Assembly (NCBI GenBank): GCA_017444505.1
Contig: JAFSWK010000023.1
Location: forward strand, 1 to 7,109
Origin: Rhodocyclaceae bacterium
GTDB lineage: Bacteria > Pseudomonadota > Gammaproteobacteria > Burkholderiales > Rhodocyclaceae
Direction: 5' to 3'
DNA length: 7,109 nucleotides
Translations under genes and position numbers: made by a program
Shown here: piece by piece, positions 1 to 5,699 of the stretch
Numbering within the stretch: position 1 is the first letter of the stretch
Layout of the letters: every line of letters begins with the position of its first letter
The notes under the pieces: generated by a model
The model's input: the letters and a program-made list of their open reading frames with translations, nothing else
What the model was told of the DNA's origin: nothing
Database searches by the model: none

Positions 1-387
1 GCCGGCAACTGTCTGGCGCGGGCGTATGACTTGGCGTTGAACGGCTGGGAAATCGGCGGCGGTTCCATCCGTATTCACCGCGCCGAGGTGCAGCAGAAGG
101 TGTTTTCGGCGCTGAACATTGGCGAAGAAGAGCAGCAGGCGAAGTTCGGCTTTTTGCTCAACGCGCTGCAATACGGCGCACCACCCCACGGCGGGCTGGC
201 CTTCGGACTGGATCGCATCGTGACCTTGATGGCGGGCGCAGAATCCATCCGCGATGTCATCGCCTTCCCGAAAACCCAGCGCGCACAGTGCTTGCTCACC
301 GACGCACCAGGGCCAGTCGACGAAAAACAACTGCGCGAACTGTCCTTGCGCGTACACACCCGCCCCGCCGTGCCACCGGCGGGATGA
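1..387 (+). CDS. aspS: Aspartyl-tRNA synthetase, C-terminal fragment (5' end outside window)
   Basis: This is the last 128 codons of a class II aminoacyl-tRNA synthetase, which charges tRNA-Asp (or tRNA-Asp/Asn in non-discriminating forms) in the cytoplasm. The reading frame is open from base 1, so the gene starts upstream of the window. The decisive signal is class II motif 3, GGLAFGLDR at bases 190-216, whose arginine contacts ATP. It is preceded by FGFLLNALQYGAPPHGG and followed by IRDVIAFPKTQRAQCLLTDA, the typical bacterial AspRS C-terminus. The tail ending in VDEKQLRELSLRV resembles the proteobacterial form. The gene stops at TGA 385-387 and is followed by a strong terminator, so it is probably transcribed separately from the genes downstream. 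The part that decides Asp versus Asp/Asn specificity is not in the window. Confidence 0.97.
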   Translation, partial: AGNCLARAYDLALNGWEIGGGSIRIHRAEVQQKVFSALNIGEEEQQAKFGFLLNALQYGAPPHGGLAFGLDRIVTLMAGAESIRDVIAFPKTQRAQCLLTDAPGPVDEKQLRELSLRVHTRPAVPPAG

Positions 388-423
388 TTCACACGTCACA
401 CGCAGCACGGCGCTTTTCGCGCC
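364..423 (+). other. Two short stem-loops around the aspS stop codon
   Basis: Two perfect inverted repeats lie ahead of the terminator. The first pairs CCCGCCG (364-370) with CGGCGGG (377-383) across a 6-nt loop and lies just before the aspS stop codon. The second pairs GGCGC (409-413) with GCGCC (419-423) across the loop TTTTC. Neither is followed by a T-tract, so they are not terminators on their own. They may protect the 3' end of the aspS mRNA or be chance pairings in GC-rich DNA. Confidence 0.35.
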
Positions 424-424
424 C

Positions 425-468
425 AAACGCCACGCGGTTTCTTATAATTGCGTGGCGTTTTGATTTTT
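425..468 (+). terminator. Rho-independent terminator of aspS
   Basis: A perfect 11-bp inverted repeat, AAACGCCACGC (425-435) and GCGTGGCGTTT (450-460), encloses a 14-nt loop. It is followed by a T-rich run, TTTT at 458-461 and TTTTT at 464-468. The element lies 37 bp after the aspS stop and is oriented to end transcription on the + strand. There is no matching T-run on the other strand, so it is one-directional. The loop is longer and more AT-rich than usual and contains a TATAAT. Confidence 0.8.
443..448 (+). promoter_or_regulatory. Candidate -10 box for the receiver-TPR gene
   Basis: A perfect sigma-70 -10 consensus, TATAAT, lies in the loop of the aspS terminator, 57 bp before the ATG at 506. 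It is one of very few AT-rich spots nearby. No good TTGACA-like -35 element is seen 16-18 bp upstream (the region reads roughly CGCCCA), and there is no extended TG motif. If used, transcription would start near 455, inside the right arm of the terminator stem. The placement is suggestive but rests on one hexamer. Confidence 0.35.
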
Positions 469-469
469 C

Positions 470-488
470 TGGCGGCAGCACGCCGCCA
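470..488 (+). promoter_or_regulatory. Leader hairpin just upstream of the first receiver-TPR gene
   Basis: TGGCGGC (470-476) pairs perfectly with GCCGCCA (482-488) around the 5-nt loop AGCAC. The hairpin ends 2 nt before the likely Shine-Dalgarno AGGA (491-494) of the gene starting at 506. It could affect ribosome access or mRNA stability. No T-run follows, so it is not a terminator. A chance pairing cannot be excluded at this GC content. Confidence 0.35.
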
Positions 489-505
489 TCAGGAACTCCG
501 CAAGC

Positions 506-2215
506 ATGGAAAAATTTGCCCTCATCACGGTGCTGGTCATCGAAGCTCGACAGGCCGTGCGCACACAAATCCGCGCCATGCTCGACGGGGTTTCCATCTC
601 TCAGGTGCAGTTTGCTTCCAATGCCTACAGCGCCATCCGCAAATTGCAGACCGAAGCCGTCGACCTCATCCTGTGTTCGCACAATCTGGGCGAAGGGCAG
701 CAAGATGGTCAGCACCTGCTGGAAGATTTGCGCACCAATGCCCTGATTGGCCGGCAAACGCTGTTTTTTCTGCTCTCCGACACCCCGCGTCAGCAAGAAG
801 TCATCTACACGGCGGATCTCGCGCCTGATGGCCTGCTCGTCAAACCCTTTTCGCCCCGCCTGCTGCAAAACCGCCTGGCGCACGCACTGCGGCGCCGCGA
901 ACACTTCATGCCGCTGTATCGCGCCATGCAGGAAGGCCAGCACGAACTGGCCATCGAATACTGTCTGCACGCCGAAGAGCACTTCCCGCGCTATCGCAAC
1001 GATTTTATCCGCGAGCGCGCCGAAATCCTGCTGGCCGACGGCCAGCATCAGGAAGCGCACGAATTGTTCGCCGAAATTGCCGCCACTGCCGAACCCTGCC
1101 CGCCGTGGGCCGAGCTGGGCATCGTCCGCAGTCTGATTGCCCTCAAGCAGCTCGATGAAGCGCGCACGCAGCTCACCAGCCTGCTGGCGAAATACCCGCT
1201 GTTTCTCGCCGCCAACGATTGCCTGACACAAATCTTTGCGGCACAGGGCGATTTGCACGCCGCCCGCCAGTCGCAGGAAACCATCCTCGCGCTGGTGCCG
1301 AACCGCACGCCCCGTCTGCGCGCCTATGCCCTGATGTCGCTCCAGCTCAAGGACCGCGCCGCTGCCGAAGAGGCGCTCACCAAAGTCATCGACAACAACC
1401 GCTTTTCCATTTTCCGCGACCCGCAGGACCATCTGCGCATGATTAATGTGCTGCTGGCCGACGACCGTCTCAAGGAAGCGGACGGTTTTCTGGGCGAGCT
1501 GGAGCGCGACTTTGGCGAAGCGCCCCTGAGTGTGCTGTGCCGCGACCTTGCCCGTGGCCGCGTCGCCGGTGCCCACAAGGATGACAATGACGCCCATTCC
1601 TTCACCCTGCACGCTTACAACCACCTGCAACAAGTCGGTCTGGAAACGCTTGCCGACCGTCTGTGCGAAGACACGCTCAAGGACATGACCGGCCAGCTGC
1701 TGGCCAACGAACTCGAAGACGAAGCCTGCGCACTGGCCAGCGAACGCATCCGCATCGCCCCCAACCAGCAATCGCTCAGCGCCGCGCGCGCCAGCCTGCG
1801 CGAGCTGGGCAGAAAAGACCTCGCCGAAAAGGTCGAAGCCCGTCTGCACGACACCGCCCGCGAATATCTTGCCCGCAGCGAGCAACTGGAAAAAGCCGGT
1901 CAGCTCGAAGAAGCCCTGCTTGTGCTCATGCAGGCCACCAACGCCCTGCCCGGCAATCCGCATGTCCTCATCAACGCCGCCATCGCGCTGATTCGCAGTT
2001 TGCGCGAACAGGGCTGGGTACTGGAGACTGCCGACCGCGCGCTGGGGTTGCTCGCCCGCGCCCGTCAAATCGACCCCGAAAACGGTCAGGCGCAGCAGCT
2101 CACCCGTTATCTCAAGCAGCTTGCCCGCGAAAAGAAAGGCGACACACCCTCCCCCTTCAGCGCCCCGCAGGCTGCCGAGTCCACCGCCAACGCGCAGCAG
2201 CAGCCCGGCACATGA
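506..2215 (+). CDS. Pseudo-receiver (REC-like) plus TPR protein, copy 1
   Basis: The 569-residue predicted cytoplasmic protein has no signal peptide or membrane segment. Residues about 5-125 have the receiver fold pattern: VLVIEA at strand 1, VDLILCS at strand 3, LFFLLS at strand 4 and LVKPF at strand 5, with Lys113 and Ser91 retained. The acidic pair is reduced to Glu13-Ala14 and the phospho-acceptor aspartate is Ser58 (codon TCG at 677-679), so normal phosphorylation is unlikely. Residues about 135-545 are helical TPR-like repeats, for example around 137-240, 239-310 and 453-540. The tail is Ala/Gln/Pro-rich and probably disordered. The ATG at 506 is supported by AGGA at 491-494 and by the matching start of its paralogue. 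Receiver-TPR proteins are usually annotated as response regulators without a DNA-binding domain. A protein-interaction or scaffold role is inferred; the partner is unknown. Confidence 0.88.
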   Translation: MEKFALITVLVIEARQAVRTQIRAMLDGVSISQVQFASNAYSAIRKLQTEAVDLILCSHNLGEGQQDGQHLLEDLRTNALIGRQTLFFLLSDTPRQQEVIYTADLAPDGLLVKPFSPRLLQNRLAHALRRREHFMPLYRAMQEGQHELAIEYCLHAEEHFPRYRNDFIRERAEILLADGQHQEAHELFAEIAATAEPCPPWAELGIVRSLIALKQLDEARTQLTSLLAKYPLFLAANDCLTQIFAAQGDLHAARQSQETILALVPNRTPRLRAYALMSLQLKDRAAAEEALTKVIDNNRFSIFRDPQDHLRMINVLLADDRLKEADGFLGELERDFGEAPLSVLCRDLARGRVAGAHKDDNDAHSFTLHAYNHLQQVGLETLADRLCEDTLKDMTGQLLANELEDEACALASERIRIAPNQQSLSAARASLRELGRKDLAEKVEARLHDTAREYLARSEQLEKAGQLEEALLVLMQATNALPGNPHVLINAAIALIRSLREQGWVLETADRALGLLARARQIDPENGQAQQLTRYLKQLAREKKGDTPSPFSAPQAAESTANAQQQPGT

Positions 2216-2295
2216 CCCGTCCCACGCCCCCGCCTCTTTCGCATCGCCGCAAGCCGCCCCATCGGCAACCGCGCCTGGCGCATCCTTTTCGTCGC

Positions 2296-2307
2296 CTGTA
2301 ATTACAG
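2296..2307. promoter_or_regulatory. 12-bp palindrome upstream of receiver-TPR copy 2
   Basis: CTGTAATTACAG is a perfect 12-bp palindrome in the 128-bp spacer between the two receiver-TPR genes, 36 bp before the ATG at 2344. It is AT-rich in a GC-rich setting, as expected for a dimeric-repressor operator or a promoter core. No clear -35/-10 pair could be assigned around it. The rest of the spacer (2216-2343) holds no gene I can support. Confidence 0.35.
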
Positions 2308-2343
2308 CGCCCGTATTCCTCTTCTCTCCGCAGGTTTGGCAGC

Positions 2344-4044
2344 ATGGAAAAAAAATTCTCTCTCATCACCGCACTGGTCATCGAAACCAAACAGGTCACG
2401 CGCACCCAGATTCGTTCCCTGCTCGACGGTCTGGGCATTTCCCAGGTGCAGTTTGCCTCCAGCGCATCCAGCGCCATCCGCATCCTGCAAGACGAAGTCT
2501 TCGACCTCATCCTCTGCGCACACAATCTGGGCGACGAACAGCAAGACGGCCAGCACCTGCTGGAAGACCTGCGCACCAACGCGCTCATCAGCCGGCAAAC
2601 GCTGTTTTTCATCCTCTACGACTCCGCCCACCAGCAGGAAGTCATGGGCGCTGCCGACCTCTCGCCCGATGGTGTGCTGGTCAAACCCTTCACCGCCCAC
2701 GTGCTGCAAAGCCGGCTGACGCAGGCGCTCAAGCGCCGCGAGCATTTCATGCCGCTGTTTCGTGCCATTCAGGAAGGCCGCACCGAACTGGCCATCGAAT
2801 ACTGCCTGCACGCCGAAGAGCGCCACCCCCTCTACCGCAATGATTTCGCCCGCGAACGCTCCGAACTGCTGTTTGCCGACGGTCAGCATCAGGAAGCGCA
2901 CGAAATCTTCGCCGAAATTGCCGCCGGTGAATCACACCCGCCGTGGGCCGAGCTGGGGGTTGTGCGCTGCCTGATTGCCCTGCACCAACTCGACGAAGCG
3001 CAAGCGCGTCTGATGTCTTTGCTGAAAGAACACCCCATGTTTCTGGCCGCCAACGATTGCCGCACGCAAATCTTTGAGGCGCGTGGCGATTTGCTCGCCG
3101 CCCGGCAATCGCTGGAAGATACGCTCAAGCTGGCGCCCAACCGCATCAGTCGCCTGCGCGCCTGCGCCCGTCTTTCCCTGCAACTGGAAGACCCTTCCGC
3201 TGCCGAAGAGGCAATGAGCAAGGTGCTCAGCAACAACCGCTACTCCATTTTCCGCGACCCGCAGGATCACCTGCGGATGCTCAACCTGCTGCTCGACGGC
3301 CAACGGCTGGAAGAAGCCGACAACATTCTGGGCAAGCTCGAACGCGGCTTTGGCGAAGCCTCGCTGAACGTGCTGTGCCGCGACCTTGCCCGCAGCCGCA
3401 TGGCCAACGCCCGAGGCGACGAAGCAAACGCCGCCGCCTTTGCGCTGTCCGCCTACCGTCACCTGCAACAAATCGGTCTGGATGCGCTGGGCGACAGTCT
3501 GAACGACGACACCCTTCAGGAAATGACCAGCCAGTTGCTGGAAAACGAACTGGAAGAAGAAGCCTGTGCGCTGACCCGTGAGCGCATCCGCACCGCGCCC
3601 AACCAGCAATCGCTGACTGCCGCGCGCGCCGCCTTGCGCGAACTGGGCAGAACCGACCTTGCGGAAGAAATCGAAGCCCGCCTGGAAGATACGGCTCACG
3701 AATATCTCGACCGCAGCGAAGAGCTGGACAAGGAAGGCAAACCCGAAGAGGCCGTGCTCGTGCTCATGCAGGCCACCAGCGCCCTGCCCGGCAATCCGGA
3801 CATTCTCGTCAACACCGCCATCGCTCTCATCCGCAGCCTGCGCGAACAGGGCTGGGTGATGGGCACTGCCGACCACGCCATGGCGCTGCTCGTCCGCGCC
3901 CGCCAGATTGACCCCGAAAACAGCCGCGCCAACCAGCTTATTCGCCACCTCAAACAGCTTGCGCGGGAACGAAAAATCGAAAACGCCTTCAACATCGACC
4001 CCGCCGCCCCCGAGGCGCAAGCCTCCCGCAGCGCAAACGAATGA
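2344..4044 (+). CDS. Pseudo-receiver (REC-like) plus TPR protein, copy 2
   Basis: This 566-residue protein is the paralogue of the gene ending at 2215, with the same order: receiver-like domain (about 6-126), then TPR-like helical repeats to about residue 545, then a short Ala-rich tail. The receiver is more degenerate than in copy 1. The phospho-acceptor is Ala59 (GCA at 2518-2520), the acidic pair is Glu14-Thr15, and the Ser/Thr switch residue is Tyr92; only the strand-5 lysine (Lys114, in LVKPF) remains. It is therefore very unlikely to be phosphorylated. Well-conserved stretches shared with copy 1, such as FRDPQDHLRM in the middle of the TPR region, suggest the repeat surface is what is under selection. 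The start has only a weak AGG (2332-2334) but matches the paralogue. Codons 2-4 contain a run of eight A. The next gene begins 6 bp after its stop, so co-transcription with the RNase-barstar pair is likely. Confidence 0.88.
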   Translation: MEKKFSLITALVIETKQVTRTQIRSLLDGLGISQVQFASSASSAIRILQDEVFDLILCAHNLGDEQQDGQHLLEDLRTNALISRQTLFFILYDSAHQQEVMGAADLSPDGVLVKPFTAHVLQSRLTQALKRREHFMPLFRAIQEGRTELAIEYCLHAEERHPLYRNDFARERSELLFADGQHQEAHEIFAEIAAGESHPPWAELGVVRCLIALHQLDEAQARLMSLLKEHPMFLAANDCRTQIFEARGDLLAARQSLEDTLKLAPNRISRLRACARLSLQLEDPSAAEEAMSKVLSNNRYSIFRDPQDHLRMLNLLLDGQRLEEADNILGKLERGFGEASLNVLCRDLARSRMANARGDEANAAAFALSAYRHLQQIGLDALGDSLNDDTLQEMTSQLLENELEEEACALTRERIRTAPNQQSLTAARAALRELGRTDLAEEIEARLEDTAHEYLDRSEELDKEGKPEEAVLVLMQATSALPGNPDILVNTAIALIRSLREQGWVMGTADHAMALLVRARQIDPENSRANQLIRHLKQLARERKIENAFNIDPAAPEAQASRSANE

Positions 4045-4050
4045 CGAACG

Positions 4051-4755
4051 ATGTACCAAGACAAAACCCTGCCTTGCAAAACCTGCGGAAACCACTTCAT
4101 CTTCTCCGCAGGCGAACAGGCGTTTTTCGCTGAAAAAGGTTTCCAGCCTCCCCAGCGCTGCCCGCGCTGCCGCAACGCCCGCAAGGACAGCGGCAAAGCC
4201 TCGCGCAGCTCGTTTACAGCAACCTGCGCGCGCTGTGGCCGACCGGCGCACCTGCCTTTTTCCCCCGAACCAGACCGCCCGGTGTATTGCCACGATTGTC
4301 ACCGCACCCGCAAGGAACGTCCGCCCGCAGCGCAGCGTCGCCCCCGCCCCGCCCGCTCATCGCGCCTGCTGCCGTTTCTGCTCGTGCTCATCGTCTCGAT
4401 GCTGGCGCTCTGGATTGGCCACCGCACCGAACTGCCCGCCCGGCAAAACGAATTTGTTGCCCACAGTGCGCAAAGCCCTGCTGCCAACAGCGCTGCCCTG
4501 CCGCCGGAAGCCTACGCCGTCATGGAACGCATCCAGCGCGGCCAGCCGCACCCTTACGCCAAGGACGGCACCACGTTTTTCAACCGCGAAGGCAAACTGC
4601 CGCAAAAGCCACGCGGCTATTACCGCGAATACACCGTGCCCACGCCCGGCGCGCGCGACCGTGGTGCGCGGCGTCTGGTCACCGGCGGCGAGCCGCCCGA
4701 AGTCTGGTATTACACCGCCGACCACTACCAAAGTTTCCAGCGCATCACGCCATGA
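4051..4755 (+). CDS. Membrane-anchored guanyl-specific ribonuclease with N-terminal tandem zinc ribbons
   Basis: The 234-residue protein has three parts. Residues 1-45 are a zf-trcl type zinc ribbon with Cys9, Cys12, Cys37 and Cys40 and the typical AGEQAFFAEKGF segment. Residues 59-83 form a second ribbon (Cys59, Cys62, Cys80, Cys83). After a basic stretch (90-105), residues 106-123 form one hydrophobic helix. Residues 150-232 match microbial guanyl-specific RNases: LPPEA, the DG..FFNRE segment, GYYREYTVPTPG and YYTADHY. Aligned to RNase Sa from memory, the catalytic Glu54, Arg65, Arg69 and His85 correspond to Glu193, Arg204, Arg208 and His225, so the enzyme should be active, cutting single-stranded RNA after G. 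Positive charges before the helix predict zinc ribbons inside and the RNase outside the inner membrane. There is no strong Shine-Dalgarno, so translation is probably coupled to the gene ending at 4044. The barstar gene overlaps its stop. Confidence 0.88.
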   Translation: MYQDKTLPCKTCGNHFIFSAGEQAFFAEKGFQPPQRCPRCRNARKDSGKASRSSFTATCARCGRPAHLPFSPEPDRPVYCHDCHRTRKERPPAAQRRPRPARSSRLLPFLLVLIVSMLALWIGHRTELPARQNEFVAHSAQSPAANSAALPPEAYAVMERIQRGQPHPYAKDGTTFFNREGKLPQKPRGYYREYTVPTPGARDRGARRLVTGGEPPEVWYYTADHYQSFQRITP

Positions 4756-5186
4756 CCGATTCTGCCGCGCCGTCTCCCGCCGACCTGCCCGACCTGGCCG
4801 ACCTTTCCTGCGCCGGTTTTTATCTGCTCGACCCCGTGCATCTGGCCACGCTGCGCGCGCACGCCCATCGCCAGCACTACCATCTTGCCGAAATCGACTG
4901 CGAAGGCTGCGCCGACAAGGCTCAACTGCTCGCGCTGACCGCCCGCCAGATGCACCTGCCGGAGTATTTTGGCCGCAACTGGGATGCGCTCTACGATTGT
5001 TTGACCGACCCCGCCGCGCTGCCCATCGCCCCCGGCCACGTCCTGTTGTTCACCCGCACGCAAAGCCTGCGCCAGCACGCGCCCGAGGCGCTGGCGATGC
5101 TGCGCGAAGTCTGCGCAGAGGCCGCCGAAGAGGCCGCCGCGCAAATGCCGCCGCGCCCGCTGTGGACGTTCTTGCTCAATGATTGA
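4752..5186 (+). CDS. Barstar-family ribonuclease inhibitor
   Basis: The 144-residue cytoplasmic protein is the expected partner of the RNase encoded just upstream. Barstar blocks barnase-type enzymes by inserting an acidic helix into the active site. Residues 69-86, LPEYFGRNWDALYDCLTD, match the barstar core closely: Tyr72, Asp78 and Asp82 correspond to barstar Tyr29, Asp35 and Asp39, which touch the enzyme. Upstream, AEIDCEGCADKAQLL (46-60) is the usual family strand and turn. The N-terminus carries about 20 extra Pro/Asp/Ala-rich residues compared with Bacillus barstar, and the C-terminal part is Ala/Glu-rich, ending in PLWTFLLND. Its ATG overlaps the RNase stop as ATGA (4752-4755), so enzyme and inhibitor are translationally coupled. 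The frame is open further upstream to 4287, but that part overlaps the RNase gene and has no barstar similarity. Confidence 0.92.
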   Translation: MTDSAAPSPADLPDLADLSCAGFYLLDPVHLATLRAHAHRQHYHLAEIDCEGCADKAQLLALTARQMHLPEYFGRNWDALYDCLTDPAALPIAPGHVLLFTRTQSLRQHAPEALAMLREVCAEAAEEAAAQMPPRPLWTFLLND

Positions 5187-5195
5187 TTCCCGCCC

Positions 5196-5699
5196 ATGAC
5201 CCACTGTCCCGCCCCGCACCGTTTGCTGCTTCTGCTGCTGATTGCCTGTCTGCTCGCCGCCTGCGGCAGCGCGCCCAGCCGCCCGCGCGCGCCAAAAAGC
5301 TATTTCACCCTGCCCGCCGGTCAGCAGCACGAACTGGTGCTCTATTCGCTGGGACTGCTTGATACCAAATACGTCTTTGGCGGGCGCAATCCGGAAGCCG
5401 GGCTGGATTGCAGCGGCATGGTCAGCTACATCGTCGAACAGGTCAGCGGCAAGCGTCTGCCGCACAACGCCGCGCAGATTGCCAACATCACGCGCCCCAT
5501 CAAGCTGAAAGAAGCCGTCCCCGGCGATTTGCTGTTTTTCAACACCAGTGGCCGCGCCCATTCGCACATGGGCATTTATATTGGCGACAACCGCTTCATC
5601 CACGCCCCGTCCTCGCGCGGACAGGTGCGCAAGGAAAGCCTGAGTCTCGCCTATTTCCGCAAGCGTCTTGACGGCGTGCGCACGCTGCGCCCGCGCTAG
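5196..5699 (+). CDS. NlpC/P60-family peptidoglycan hydrolase lipoprotein
   Basis: The 167-residue protein starts with a lipoprotein signal peptide: a hydrophobic run (10-21) ending in the lipobox LAAC, with lipidated Cys23. Residue +2 is Gly, not Asp, which predicts sorting to the outer membrane. The rest is one NlpC/P60 domain: YVFGGRNPEAGLDCSGMVSY with catalytic Cys72, PGDLLFF at 109-115, SHMGIYIG with His124, and FIHAPS with His136. These enzymes cut the peptide stems of peptidoglycan, usually between D-Glu and diaminopimelate. It resembles the small Spr/MepS-type lipoproteins in size and order. It begins 9 bp after the barstar stop, so it probably shares the upstream transcript. Its TAG stop overlaps the stop of the opposing transporter gene. 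Whether it works with the RNase pair or is merely co-transcribed is unknown. Confidence 0.93.
   Translation: MTHCPAPHRLLLLLLIACLLAACGSAPSRPRAPKSYFTLPAGQQHELVLYSLGLLDTKYVFGGRNPEAGLDCSGMVSYIVEQVSGKRLPHNAAQIANITRPIKLKEAVPGDLLFFNTSGRAHSHMGIYIGDNRFIHAPSSRGQVRKESLSLAYFRKRLDGVRTLRPR

Larger units (their letters stand above)
506..4044 (+). repeat. Tandem gene duplication of the receiver-TPR gene
   Basis: The genes at 506-2215 and 2344-4044 align end to end apart from one extra Lys codon near the start of copy 2, a few indels and unrelated C-terminal tails. By eye, about three quarters of residues in the receiver part are identical. Conservation at the DNA level is patchy but locally strong: 1922-1960 and 3760-3798 are 39-nt segments differing at one base, and 17-nt words such as CCCAACCAGCAATCGCT occur in both. 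This indicates a direct duplication followed by divergence, perhaps with local gene conversion. No transposon ends or target-site repeats were seen around either copy. Confidence 0.9.

Noticed and set aside
389..2068. Long open frame on the minus strand opposite receiver-TPR copy 1 (559 codons)
   Set aside because: It lies almost wholly antisense to a clearly homologous gene, and its translation is Gly/Ala/Val/Gln-rich with no recognisable domain. Long antisense frames are common opposite GC-rich genes with strong codon bias.
2271..2290. GCGC-CTG-GCGC followed by TCCTTTTC as a terminator of receiver-TPR copy 1
   Set aside because: The stem is only 4 bp and the T-run is interrupted, so it is too weak to call. 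Read-through from copy 1 into copy 2 remains possible.
2932..4302. Long minus-strand frame opposite receiver-TPR copy 2 and the zinc-ribbon gene (456 codons)
   Set aside because: It has the same antisense composition and no domain; it runs across the boundary of two well-supported + strand genes.
4287..4751. Possible longer N-terminus for barstar
   Set aside because: The frame is open, but this part overlaps the RNase gene, reads as Arg/Pro/Ala-rich sequence and has no barstar similarity. The ATGA overlap at 4752 is a standard coupled start.
3908..5182. Plus-strand frame of 424 codons across the RNase and barstar genes
   Set aside because: The translation is Arg/Pro/Ala/Ser-rich and low in complexity, typical of an off-frame reading of GC-rich DNA. 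The other frames here encode recognised proteins.
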